A program made the position numbers and the translations under genes. Positions 36,218-43,833 of a stretch of DNA of 64,000 nt are shown piece by piece. This stretch comes from DAOUAM01 sp034433305 (GTDB lineage: Bacteria > Chloroflexota > Dehalococcoidia > Lucifugimonadales > DAOUAM01), in contig DAOUAM010000025.1 of the NCBI GenBank assembly GCA_034433305.1, positions 24,330-88,329 on the forward strand, read 5' to 3'. The notes below the pieces were generated by a model that saw nothing but the letters and a program-made list of their open reading frames with translations, ran no database searches and had not been told where the DNA came from. The first letter of the stretch is position 1. Each line of letters begins with the position of its first letter.

Positions 36218-37017
36218 TCCAGGTAGCCCTCGAAGTAGAGCCTGCCGCCTTCCAGCCGTGCCGAAGGTATCACCAGGCGCCGGCCACCCACAGTGGTGAA
36301 GGCGCAAGGGTAGGGTGGCGTCAGGGCGCGGATGAAGTTGTATATCTCCCGCTCCGGCCTGGACCAGTCAATCTCTCCATCCTCTGGCTTGCGCCGGCGA
36401 GTGTAGGTAGCCCGGGACTCGTCCTGCTTCCTGCGGGGCGCGGTGCCTTGTTCGATGGCCTGGATATGCTGCGCCAGCATCTCGGGGGCGATGGCCAGCA
36501 CCCTGTCCAGCAGGTCCCTCACCGTGTCCGTCTCGGCGATGGGGATGGGTCTCTGGTCAATGATGTCGCCGCTATCTATACCCTGGTCCAGGTAGAACAG
36601 AGTGATGCCTGTCTCCGTCAGCCCGTCAATGATGGCCCAGTTGAGGGGCGCGCCGCCGCGCCTGGCGGGCAGCATGGCGTAGTGGAAGCCGACGCACCCT
36701 CGCGGGGGCAGCGCCAGCACCTCGGGCGGCACGATCATGGACCAGGAGACGACGCACACCACGTCCGGTCGCAGCGATCTGACCAGGGCCACCGTCTCGG
36801 GTGTCCGCATGCTGCACACCTTGTGCAGCGGTATGCCTGCCTGACGGGCGAAGTCGTCGAAGGGCACCCAGTCGGCTATCCTGGGCCGCAGGGAGTCGTC
36901 AGCGGTGATGATGGCGACGACGTTCCGGCGGAGAGAGTGCAGCTTCTTGAGGCACGCCAGGCCGACCCGCTCGGCCCCTATGTACAGGATGCGTGCAGAT
37001 TCCCCCATAGCTTTCAT
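36214..37017 (-). CDS. Sugar N-formyltransferase-like protein (Fmt fold)
   Basis: 267 residues. RILYIGAERVGLACLKKL begins the Rossmann N10-formyl-THF domain. The active-site region reads CVGFHYAMLPARRGGAPLNW followed by TGITLFYLDQGIDSGDII, so the loop Asn of the usual N-x-H is Gly (G-F-H) while His and the Asp of G-x-D-x-G-D are present. Length (267) is below Met-tRNA formyltransferase (about 315), and the setting with PIG-L and SpsF-like genes points to a sugar amine as acceptor. Confidence 0.78.
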   Translation of the reverse strand: MKAMGESARILYIGAERVGLACLKKLHSLRRNVVAIITADDSLRPRIADWVPFDDFARQAGIPLHKVCSMRTPETVALVRSLRPDVVCVVSWSMIVPPEVLALPPRGCVGFHYAMLPARRGGAPLNWAIIDGLTETGITLFYLDQGIDSGDIIDQRPIPIAETDTVRDLLDRVLAIAPEMLAQHIQAIEQGTAPRRKQDESRATYTRRRKPEDGEIDWSRPEREIYNFIRALTPPYPCAFTTVGGRRLVIPSARLEGGRLYFEGYLE

Positions 37018-37034
37018 TCACATCCCTGGAGTGG

Positions 37035-37976
37035 CTATACCCGCAGCCGCTGGTCCACCAGCGCCCACTGCTCGTCGCGGGTGCGGTCCTGCTGCATGAG
37101 CCAGTCAATATAGCGGCGTATGCCCTCTTCCAGGCCCACCTTTGGCCGCCAGCCCAGCTCGCGGGCCGCCTTCTCGCTGGACACGTCCTTGCCGGAGAAG
37201 TCGCCTGGCCTGGCGGGCACGTACTCGATCCGGACGTCGCCCAGCACCTTCTGGACCGTCTCGGCGATCTGGCGGATGGTGACCTTCTCGCTGCCGTCCA
37301 GATTGTAGGTGGCGTGGCGGGCACTGGGCCGCAGGGCCAGCACATTGCCCTCGGCCAGGTCCTCCACGTAGATGAACTTGCGGTACTGGGAGCCATCGCC
37401 CGATATGGTCAGAGGCTCGCCCCTGAGCGCCTTCTGCACAAAGACGGCAATGACACCCGCTGGCCTGGCCCTGGGGCCATAGGGTATGCCATAGCGCAGT
37501 ATGGTCGGCTCCAGGCCATAGAGGCTGGCGTAGGAATGGCAATAGTACTCACCGGCCAGCTTGGTGGCCGTGTAGAGGTGCCTGGGTATTCCCAGCGGCG
37601 TGGACTCGTCCACCTGCTCCGGCTCGGCGGCGCTGTAGACCCAGGTGGTGCTGCCGTACACCAGCCGCGTGACCTTGCTGAGCCGCATGGCTTCCAGCAC
37701 CGTGGCCGTGCCCCGCACGTTGACCATCTCCGAGTAGTGCGGGTCGTTGAAGACGTCGTTGACATCGGCCACGGCGGCCAGGTGCATGACGGCGTCCACG
37801 CCCCGCATGGCGGAGCGGAGCTGGCCCAGCTCCAGGATGCTGCCCTGGTAGTAGTCCACGTCGTCGCGGGGCGGGCGCATCAGGTCGAAGACCCTCACCG
37901 TCACGCCGTACTCGCACAGCTTGTCCACCACGTGGGACCCTATGAACCCTGCGCCGCCTGTTACCAAGACTCTCAC
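37035..37976 (-). CDS. NAD-dependent epimerase/dehydratase (extended SDR)
   Basis: 313 residues. MRVLVTGGAGFIGSHVVDKL supplies the NAD-binding loop; VYGSTTWVYSAAEP and LYTATKLAGEYYC give the Ser/Thr-Tyr-x-x-x-Lys centre. RYGIPYGPRARP and YRKFIYVEDLAEGNVLAL fit UDP-hexose 4-epimerase or related dehydratase-type enzymes. With the neighbouring DegT aminotransferase it may supply the early keto/amino steps of the acidic amino-sugar pathway. Specificity unresolved. Confidence 0.82.
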   Translation of the reverse strand: MRVLVTGGAGFIGSHVVDKLCEYGVTVRVFDLMRPPRDDVDYYQGSILELGQLRSAMRGVDAVMHLAAVADVNDVFNDPHYSEMVNVRGTATVLEAMRLSKVTRLVYGSTTWVYSAAEPEQVDESTPLGIPRHLYTATKLAGEYYCHSYASLYGLEPTILRYGIPYGPRARPAGVIAVFVQKALRGEPLTISGDGSQYRKFIYVEDLAEGNVLALRPSARHATYNLDGSEKVTIRQIAETVQKVLGDVRIEYVPARPGDFSGKDVSSEKAARELGWRPKVGLEEGIRRYIDWLMQQDRTRDEQWALVDQRLRV

Positions 37977-38137
37977 GTTAGTCCCTCAACTCTACTGGTA
38001 CTTTGTCAACATGGTCTTGATGAAAGGACTCACCCTCATCCCTACCCTCTCCCGTCAAGGGAGAAGGGGCATCGCCCGTCCAGTCCAGGTGGGCGCAGCC
38101 CTGCATTGTAGTTGGCCTGCCGGCATCCGGCAGCCTT
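37977..38137. repeat. Dispersed CTCACCCTC repeat copy with hairpins in an intergenic gap
   Basis: Includes CTCACCCTCATCCCTACC followed by CTCTCCC-gtcaa-GGGAGAA (hairpin near 38048-38065) and CTGCCGG-cat-CCGGCAG (38117-38133), the latter just downstream of the aminotransferase stop. Sequence of the first part is related to the C-rich repeats near 56738 and 60418. No gene. The gap is one of few in the operon and may hold a processing or termination site. Confidence 0.55.
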
Positions 38138-39358
38138 TCAGCGCCTGGCCCGCGCCACCGGGTGCTGCTGCCGGATGTCCTGGATGGCGCTGGCCAGGGA
38201 CGTGACGACGTGCTGAAGCTGCTCGTCGGTCAGCCCGGGGTACACCGGCAGGCAGATGTGGCGCTGGCTGATGTGCCTGGCGCCAGGGAAGCCCGACTGC
38301 CGCGTTATGCAGTCGGTGTCGCCCTGGTGGGCGCAGATGGCCAGGCCGTTGCGCCGCCTGCCGCAGTAGGTGTAGCGCTCCCAGACAGGCTCCTCGTGGC
38401 AAAGGTCGGCGTAGACCTCGCCGGTGAGGGAGACGCCGTACTTGGCCTTCAGTACCCGCTTCAGGTGTTCCCTGTCAACGCCCTCGGCCAGGTAGGCCAC
38501 GTACTTGTAGTAGCCCGATGGCCCGAAGGGCCGCACGGGCCTCACCTCTTCCATGTCCGCCAGGGCGCGGTCATAGAAGTCGGCGACGCGCCGGCGCTCC
38601 TCCAGCACCCACTGGGCCTTGCGCATCTGTTGCACGCCCACCAGCGCCGTGAACTCGGACATGCGGAAGTTGTGGCCTATCTCAGAGATGTGGTTCCCCA
38701 TGTCTGGGTCCTTGCCCTGGTTGCGGACCATCAGGCTCTTGCGGTAGATGGCCTCGTCGTTGGTGACGATGGTGCCGCCTTCGCCGGTGGTCAGCACCTT
38801 GGTGGGGAAGAAGGAGAAGGCGCCGGCCACGCCCAGCGTCCCGGCGGGCTGTCCCTCGATGGCGCAGCCGTGGGCGTGGGCGCAGTCCTCCACCAGGTAC
38901 AGGCCACGCTCGTCGCACAGCCGCTTCAGGTCCCGCCACGCCGGCGACACGATGCCGCCGATGTGTACCAGGATGACGGCCCTGGTGTCCGGGGCAATGC
39001 GGCGTTCCACGTCGGCCACGTCCAGCGCCAGCGTCTCGGGGTCGGAGTCGGCGAAGATGATGCGGTTGCCGGCGTGGATAGCGGCCAGCCCGGTGGCCAG
39101 GAAGGTGTTGGTGGGCACGATGACCGAGCCGCCCTCGACGCCCAGCGCCCGCAGGATGACCTCCAGGGCCGCCGTGGCGCTGTTGACCGCCACGCAGTAG
39201 CGCGCCCCAGCGAACTGGGCGAACATCTCCTCGAACTGCCTGGTGTACTTACCCAGTGTCAGGAAGCCCGAGTCCATGATGTCCTCCATGCCATCATGGA
39301 GGAACTGGCGGTCTTCCTGGCTGAAGGGTATCTGCAAGATGGGTACCTGGACTGACAT
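38138..39358 (-). CDS. DegT/DnrJ/EryC1 aminotransferase
   Basis: 406 residues. YCVAVNSATAALEVILRALG binds the PLP phosphate, YLVEDCAHAHGCAI carries the stacking/Asp region and AFSFFPTKVLTTGEGGTIV holds the Schiff-base Lys (P-T-K). Transfers an amino group to a keto nucleotide sugar. It is the first biosynthetic gene after the structured leader at 39359-39550. It may correspond to the LegC/PglE step if the pathway is legionaminic; not provable here. Confidence 0.87.
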   Translation of the reverse strand: MSVQVPILQIPFSQEDRQFLHDGMEDIMDSGFLTLGKYTRQFEEMFAQFAGARYCVAVNSATAALEVILRALGVEGGSVIVPTNTFLATGLAAIHAGNRIIFADSDPETLALDVADVERRIAPDTRAVILVHIGGIVSPAWRDLKRLCDERGLYLVEDCAHAHGCAIEGQPAGTLGVAGAFSFFPTKVLTTGEGGTIVTNDEAIYRKSLMVRNQGKDPDMGNHISEIGHNFRMSEFTALVGVQQMRKAQWVLEERRRVADFYDRALADMEEVRPVRPFGPSGYYKYVAYLAEGVDREHLKRVLKAKYGVSLTGEVYADLCHEEPVWERYTYCGRRRNGLAICAHQGDTDCITRQSGFPGARHISQRHICLPVYPGLTDEQLQHVVTSLASAIQDIRQQHPVARARR

Positions 39359-39550
39359 ATCTCGCTCCTCTGGCTAATAACGGCTAGTCCCTGGGGCAAA
39401 ACGACGAAAAGGCCGGCCTCCCGCGCCATAGTGGCTGAGAGGGAGAAAGCGCGGCCCCCGGGCTGCACGCCCGGGCCGCGCGACCCTGTGCAGGACGCCC
39501 CCGGAGCAGAGGCTACAACGCGAGGCGTCCGTTGTAAGGCGGGGCCAGTA
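39359..39550 (-). promoter_or_regulatory. Structured leader between the NusG-like gene and the glycan operon
   Basis: 192 bases without coding potential. A GC-rich hairpin occupies 39449-39481 (GCGCGGCCC pairs with GGGCCGCGC plus an inner GGGC/GCCC with a two-base bulge). On the minus-strand RNA it is followed by UUUCUCCCUCUC. Upstream in the RNA, TACAACG (39514-39520) pairs with CGTTGTA (39530-39536) and GGACGCC (39493-39499) with GGCGTCC (39524-39530), an interlocked pair that could form a pseudoknot or alternate folds. Layout fits a terminator or recruitment hairpin for the NusG-like protein encoded just upstream. Confidence 0.5.
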
Positions 39551-40147
39551 TCAGGCGCTGGCTACCGCCCGAGGACCGAAGCCCTTTGTCCAGCGGCCCC
39601 TGCCGCGTGTGCGGCGGGCCTTATGGGCCTGGGCAGGCAGGCCAGCGTCGCTCTGGACTGGCTGCAAGCTTGCCCAGGGCACCTGGGCCGACACCAGACG
39701 GCCCATGAACTCCAGCAGGACGCGCACCCGCGCCTGGGGCGACCTGGGTTCCTCCAGCACGCGGGCCAGGACGTCCATGTGCTCCGAGACGACGCGCACA
39801 CGCTGGCCGGCCTGGAACCGCGCCCACAGTCCACCGCCGTGGTTGATGGCCTCGACCCGGCGGGCCAGGTCTGCTATGACCTCGTCGGGCACCGTCGGCA
39901 CCACGCCATCGAACTCTACCCACCCCAGGACTCCAGGGAACCTGTCCAGCGGAGGCAGCCGCTTGCCCTCCATGTCCTGGCGAAGGAAGATGTAGCCTGG
40001 GAACAGCGGCGCGGACGCCCCGCCAGCATCGGCGTCGGGCCTGCGGACCCGAGGAAGGAAAAGCTCCATGCCTTCCCGCTCCAGCGCGGCGGCGGCCACG
40101 CCCTCCGAGCGGGGCCTGGTGCGTAGCACATACCAGCTCCGGCTCAT
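39551..40147 (-). CDS. NusG-like transcription antitermination protein (RfaH/LoaP/UpxY-type paralog)
   Basis: 198 residues from MSRSWYVLRTRPRSEG (ATG 40147). The NGN domain covers residues 1 to about 105 (ALEREGMELFLPRVRRP; PLFPGYIFL). A KOW-like segment FQAGQRVRVVSEHMDVLARV follows, then a basic tail (HKARRTRGRGR). NusG paralogs that head long polysaccharide operons suppress termination and pausing for the whole transcript. The gene overlaps the winged-helix regulator (ATGA) and directly precedes the leader of the operon. Housekeeping NusG is less likely: no secE/rplK nearby. Confidence 0.82.
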   Translation of the reverse strand: MSRSWYVLRTRPRSEGVAAAALEREGMELFLPRVRRPDADAGGASAPLFPGYIFLRQDMEGKRLPPLDRFPGVLGWVEFDGVVPTVPDEVIADLARRVEAINHGGGLWARFQAGQRVRVVSEHMDVLARVLEEPRSPQARVRVLLEFMGRLVSAQVPWASLQPVQSDAGLPAQAHKARRTRGRGRWTKGFGPRAVASA

Positions 40148-40815
40148 GGCTTGCCCTTCCGCTGCGTCCTGGTGCTGTCGGAGTGGCCTTTCCTGGGACG
40201 CCGGCCGAGGAGTGTCACAGTCTGCTCTCGCGGCACGCCTACCGACCATAGCTCGCGGCACCTGGCGTCCACGTCGCCGGACTCCGCCACCACGACCTTC
40301 ACATAGTCGCCGGGGACGATGCCCTTAAGCGGATGGACTGGCATCCCCAGGAATGGCGAGTCGTGGCCATGCTGGTCGAAGACGCTGATCCGGGTTACTC
40401 CCATGTCCTTCAGGGCCAGAAAGACCAGCTCGGCAAGCTCTCCCCTGCCGTAGATGGCGACCCTGGACTCTGAGTCCAGGGCCAGAGCGCCCAGGTCCTC
40501 TCGCAGCAGCAGGCGGACGCGCCGGTAGTGGTCCAGGAAGCCCTCCACGTAGGCAATGGCAAGCTGGAGCTTGCGAGCGATGCCAGCGGGAGTCAGGGCG
40601 TAGGCCCACCGCCTGGGGCCGACGCGGGTGACGCGTATGTAGCCCTTCCTGGCGAGGTGGCGGAGCAGCAGGTTCGCCATGCCCAGCGCGACGCCCAGCC
40701 TGTGCGCCAGGGTGCGCTGGCTGAGGTCTGGCGTGGCCCCGACCTCTTCCAGTAGCCGTAGCTCACGGTATGGCGTGCCTTCCAGGCTGCCGGGTTGTTC
40801 ATCCAGTGAACGCAT
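40144..40815 (-). CDS. Winged-helix regulator with Rossmann-like C-terminal domain
   Basis: About 223 residues from ATG 40815; GTG at 40818 or an earlier start are possible, as no good ribosome site is seen. Residues about 20-80 form a winged helix: TPDLSQRTLAHRLGVALGMA with the wing KGYIRVTRVGPRRWAYALTP, like the MarR-type EPS-associated regulators. After a helical linker, SRVAIYGRGELAELVFLALK is a Rossmann-like start resembling the sugar/nucleotide-binding part of some polysaccharide regulators. It likely senses a metabolite and controls the locus. Basic C-terminal tail. Confidence 0.7.
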   Translation of the reverse strand: MRSLDEQPGSLEGTPYRELRLLEEVGATPDLSQRTLAHRLGVALGMANLLLRHLARKGYIRVTRVGPRRWAYALTPAGIARKLQLAIAYVEGFLDHYRRVRLLLREDLGALALDSESRVAIYGRGELAELVFLALKDMGVTRISVFDQHGHDSPFLGMPVHPLKGIVPGDYVKVVVAESGDVDARCRELWSVGVPREQTVTLLGRRPRKGHSDSTRTQRKGKP

Positions 40816-41000
40816 CACTTCATAGTTAGCCTGCGCTGCTCCTGGTGAAACATGGGGCCGCGCCGCCAGTGCCGGTGTCGGGCTGGCGGCCCTGGCCGGA
40901 GTGACCGCCAGGCTCCAGGCTGCTTTATACTGTGAAGGAAAGAGTTGGGCATGGCCGGGGCCGCTGTCATCCTGCGGCACCTGACAAGAAGGGAGGAGTT

Positions 41001-41444
41001 ATGCCGGGAGAGATTCTTCGCCTGTTCAGCGAGGGGGGTGGGCGGGAGGCGCTGGCGCGCTACGCGGAGGTCAGGGGCGCGGCGCCGCCATCCAGGGAGC
41101 CTGCCGCCTGGCTGCCAGTGGCCCAGAGCCTGGCCAGGGTTGAAGGGGAAGCCATGGACTGGCAGGTAGCCCAATGCCTGGCCGCCGCTGACGCCGGGAA
41201 GTCGCAGGAGCAGTACATGGACACCGTGGTGCGGGCCAGGGCCATGCTGAAGGCCTGGGGGAGCGACAGGGACTCGGCGGCGCTGCTTCTGCTGGAGCAC
41301 CAGGAGGCGCTGAGACAGCGCTTCGGCGTCAGCCCGTGGGATGCCTTCTGGGCTATACTCCTGCGGGCCTTCCGCAGCGAGGTCTCGCCCCTGGCGCTGG
41401 CCCAGGCCCTGGTGCAGGACCTGGGCTACGGCGCGGCTACCTGA
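41001..41444 (+). CDS. Hypothetical protein
   Basis: 147 residues from ATG 41001, with GGGAGGAG two bases upstream; divergent from the winged-helix regulator. The protein is soluble and helical (REALARYAEVRGAAP; QEQYMDTVVRARAMLKAWG; LLLLEHQEALRQRFGV). No recognised family. It overlaps the end of the converging initiating glycosyltransferase by eight bases. Conserved-looking composition and a strong ribosome site argue it is real; function unknown, possibly linked to control of the locus. Confidence 0.65.
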   Translation: MPGEILRLFSEGGGREALARYAEVRGAAPPSREPAAWLPVAQSLARVEGEAMDWQVAQCLAAADAGKSQEQYMDTVVRARAMLKAWGSDRDSAALLLLEHQEALRQRFGVSPWDAFWAILLRAFRSEVSPLALAQALVQDLGYGAAT

Positions 41445-42165
41445 CGTGCCTCTCGCTGGCTTGCCAGTGGCCCTTGAAGGTCACAAGCACCGACACGACA
41501 AGGAGCTTGATGTCCAGCCACAGGCACATCCTGCGGATGTACAGAAGGTCGTAGCGGAGCTTGTGACGCGGGCGGGAGGTGTAGCAGCCGTGCACCTGCG
41601 CCAGGCCAGTAAGCCCGGGCCTGACCTCGTGCCGCCGGGCGAAGCCGGAGACCTGTCGCGTGAACTCCGCCACGAACTCGGGCCGCTCGGGGCGTGGCCC
41701 CACAAGGCTCAGGTCGCCCTTCCAGACGTTCAGCAACTGGGGCAACTCGTCCAGGGCATGGGCACGCAGAAAGCGGCCTACTCGGGTAACGCGGGGGTCG
41801 TTCTCGCAGGACCATACGGGACCGGTGAGGGCCTCAGCCTCTCTGACCATGGAGCGGAACTTGTACATCCGGAAGACCCGGCCCCCCCTGCCTATCCTGA
41901 GCTGGGTGAAAAAGATGGGGCCTCTGTCCTCCAGCCAGATGGCCAGCGGGACCGCCGTCCACAGCAGCAGGAAGAGGGGGAAAAGCAGGACGTGGGCCAG
42001 GACCAGCACTGTGAGGTCGAAGGGGCGCTTGTACCAGTCCTTACCGGCCAGGCCATCGGCCCGAAGGCCCGGGACAGTCTCTGTCGCGGCAGCCGTGGCT
42101 CGCTGTGCACGGGCCGTGGCCTCCTGAATCCGGGACTGGGCATCCTGCTTGGTTGAGCTGACCAT
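41437..42165 (-). CDS. Undecaprenyl-phosphate sugar phosphotransferase (polyprenol-P PGT, WcaJ/PglC type)
   Basis: 242 residues. One membrane helix FDLTVLVLAHVLLFPLFLL after a short soluble start, then the catalytic block GGRVFRMYKFRSMVREAE, DELPQLLNVWKGDLSLVG and PRPERPEFV. These are the small monotopic phosphoglycosyltransferases that start repeat-unit assembly by moving a sugar-1-P onto undecaprenyl phosphate. The N-terminal 45 residues are Ala/Thr/Gln-rich and not part of the family core. It is the probable first gene of the glycan locus in the minus direction. Confidence 0.9.
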   Translation of the reverse strand: MVSSTKQDAQSRIQEATARAQRATAAATETVPGLRADGLAGKDWYKRPFDLTVLVLAHVLLFPLFLLLWTAVPLAIWLEDRGPIFFTQLRIGRGGRVFRMYKFRSMVREAEALTGPVWSCENDPRVTRVGRFLRAHALDELPQLLNVWKGDLSLVGPRPERPEFVAEFTRQVSGFARRHEVRPGLTGLAQVHGCYTSRPRHKLRYDLLYIRRMCLWLDIKLLVVSVLVTFKGHWQASERHVR

Positions 42166-42239
42166 AGCAGCAGAGTCCTTTTCTCCCCGGTGCTTTCATG
42201 CCACCCCCTGTCATAACGTTAAGGCGGCATCTGTACCTG

Positions 42240-42255
42240 GGCTTGTGAACAAGCC
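42240..42255. promoter_or_regulatory. 16-bp palindrome upstream of the initiating glycosyltransferase
   Basis: GGCTTGT-ga-ACAAGCC, a perfect 7+7 inverted repeat 75-90 bases upstream of the PGT start. Palindromes of this size and two-base spacer fit binding of a dimeric repressor. On the minus strand a TATAAC (plus ATATTTCG region, about 42285-42295) lies upstream and could be a -10, placing the palindrome in the early transcribed region. Role is inferred. Confidence 0.4.
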
Positions 42256-42406
42256 GCTGTTTTGTCCCGTGGCAAAGCACAGGGTTATATTTCGCAGATA
42301 CCATAGGTGGCTGCACCTATTCATGCGGCTTTCACCCCTGGCGCGCCAGGCTGTGCGAGGTGAGAATTCCAGAGTGGACAAGCGGGACAAGCCCCCCTGT
42401 GCCTTG

Positions 42407-42415
42407 TGCTATAAT
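42407..42415 (+). promoter_or_regulatory. Extended -10 promoter element (TGCTATAAT)
   Basis: Perfect extended -10 TG-C-TATAAT with a weak GGGACA 20 bases before it. It faces MobB and would start transcription near 42422. A GCCCGC/GCGGGC hairpin follows at about 42437-42457, so a leader or attenuator between this and the second -10 is possible. Confidence 0.5.
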
Positions 42416-42517
42416 CGCCCCGGCCAGCAAAAAGGCCCGCGCCTGTTGGGCGGGCTGGTGTGGTGAGGCACACAAGAAAGCTGCTCACCTGCACCTCGCC
42501 TATCTGGCCTGGATTAG

Positions 42518-42526
42518 TGCTATCAT
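42518..42526 (+). promoter_or_regulatory. Second extended -10 element (TGCTATCAT) before mobB
   Basis: TG-C-TATCAT about 93 bases upstream of the mobB ATG. One base from TATAAT. Together with the TATAAT at 42410 it suggests tandem promoters for the mobB-ferredoxin pair. Confidence 0.4.
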
Positions 42527-42618
42527 TTAAGCTGGGACTTGTGAGTGCTTACCGGCGTGGGCTGCCGTGAGGGCATGGCAGGGCCGAGAGCACCAGAGCG
42601 CGTGGGGGGAGGTACAGG

Positions 42619-43338
42619 ATGCCACCTGTTGTGGCGATAGTGGGCAACTCTAACTCGGGAAAGACCAGGGTGGCGGTCTCGCTGGTGGAGAAGCTGGTGG
42701 CTGAAGGCTACCGTATCGCGGCCATCAAGCACTGTCCGCACGGGCACGAGTCTGACAGGCCAGGCAGCGACACGGACAGGTTGTACCGCGCCGGGGCACA
42801 GACGGTCATCGCCAGCTCGCCGGGCAAGCAGACCAGGACGGAGCGCCTGGAGGATGACTGGCCCCTGGAGGAGATAGTGGCGTCCCTGGATGATGGGGTG
42901 GACCTGGTCATTGCAGAGGGCTTCAAGGAGAGCGCCGTGCCCAAGGTGCTGGTGCTGGATGGCGGGACACCGCCAGCGGTGGACAACGTGGTAGCCGTGG
43001 TGTCCGAGACTTCGGCGTCCTCGGACCCCCCGACGTACAGCTTCAGCACCCTGGGCCTGCTGGCTGCTCAGCTACGGGTGCAGTTCCTGGAGACGGCACA
43101 GCCACCCGCCGCCGAGGAGGTCTCCCTGGTGGTGGATGGCGTGCCTGTGATTCTGAAATCGTACCTCGCCACCGTCCTGGCAGGCGTTATAAGAGGTCTT
43201 CTTTCTAGCTTGAAGGATGTCCCTCCCGAGGCCAAGGAGGTCCAGATAACCCTGCGGGCCAGGCCCAACGGCCATACCTCCTACCCCCTGGAGGCGGGCC
43301 TCATCAGCAATGATGCAATAAACACTGACTGGAGGTAA
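42619..43338 (+). CDS. mobB: MobB-like molybdopterin-guanine dinucleotide adaptor with C-terminal extension
   Basis: 239 residues, longer than typical MobB (about 170). Walker A GNSNSGKT at residues 9-16, then the MobB set YRIAAIKHCPHGHESDRPGS and DLVIAEGFKES. After residue about 165 an added domain starts VSLVVDGVPVILKSYLATVL, not part of classic MobB. MobB binds GTP and aids transfer of GMP to molybdopterin for bis-MGD enzymes such as formate dehydrogenase, in keeping with the tRNA-Sec in this window. GGGGGAGGTACAGG lies upstream of ATG 42619. Confidence 0.85.
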   Translation: MPPVVAIVGNSNSGKTRVAVSLVEKLVAEGYRIAAIKHCPHGHESDRPGSDTDRLYRAGAQTVIASSPGKQTRTERLEDDWPLEEIVASLDDGVDLVIAEGFKESAVPKVLVLDGGTPPAVDNVVAVVSETSASSDPPTYSFSTLGLLAAQLRVQFLETAQPPAAEEVSLVVDGVPVILKSYLATVLAGVIRGLLSSLKDVPPEAKEVQITLRARPNGHTSYPLEAGLISNDAINTDWR

Positions 43339-43341
43339 AAG

Positions 43342-43647
43342 GTGACCTACGTCATAACTTCCCCTTGCATCGGAGTGATGGATACTGCGTGCGTGGACGT
43401 CTGTCCCGTGGACTGCATCTACCATGATGATGACGACCAGATGCTGTACATCAACCCCGATGAGTGCATAGATTGCGCCGCCTGCGAGCCTGTATGCCCG
43501 GTGACGGCCATCTTTGCTGAAGCCGACGTGCCGGCCAAGGAGCGGGAGTTTGTGGAGATAAACCGGCAGTACTTCGAGGACAAGGAGGCGGCCAAGGCAC
43601 GGGTCAAGGAGATCGCCGCCACCTTGCCGCCGCCAGCGAAGCACTAG
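43342..43647 (+). CDS. fdxA: Seven-iron ferredoxin (3Fe-4S and 4Fe-4S)
   Basis: 101 residues from GTG 43342, preceded by GGAGG with six-base spacing and three bases after mobB. Cysteines at 9, 17, 21, 25, 42, 45, 48 and 52 match FdxA-type 7Fe ferredoxin; the non-ligand Cys of the usual C-I-x-C is Val (C-I-G-V). CPVDCIYHDDDDQ and ECIDCAACEPVCP are the two cluster loops. Small cytoplasmic electron carrier; co-transcribed with mobB. Confidence 0.92.
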   Translation: MTYVITSPCIGVMDTACVDVCPVDCIYHDDDDQMLYINPDECIDCAACEPVCPVTAIFAEADVPAKEREFVEINRQYFEDKEAAKARVKEIAATLPPPAKH

Positions 43648-43746
43648 AAGCGCCTGACACGGCCCTTCACACCCCAGCCATTCCTCATCCAACGCGTGGC
43701 GCGCACTGCCAGGCAGGCGCTGATGAGGCAAATGTGGCTTTTTCGT

Positions 43747-43786
43747 CTCCAGCCCAGCCCCGACAACAGGTGGGGCTGGGCTGGAG
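43747..43786. terminator. Perfect 15-bp hairpin between converging genes
   Basis: CTCCAGCCCAGCCCC (43747-43761) pairs exactly with GGGGCTGGGCTGGAG (43772-43786) around a 10-base loop. It lies between the ferredoxin (plus) and the Ig-like protein gene (minus), where a shared terminator is expected. There is no downstream T-run on either strand, so it may act with Rho or as an RNA-stabilising end. Confidence 0.55.
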
Positions 43787-43833
43787 TAGCGTAATAAGGC
43801 CCTCTGGATGGCAGCCCGGCCGGCGCTCCCGGG

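Noticed and set aside
36214..37017. Methionyl-tRNA formyltransferase (fmt)
   Set aside because: Too short, active-site Asn missing, and in a sugar operon without def or rsmB.
39551..40147. Housekeeping nusG
   Set aside because: Flanked by glycan and regulator genes, not secE-rplK-rplA, with a divergent basic tail; paralog is a better reading.
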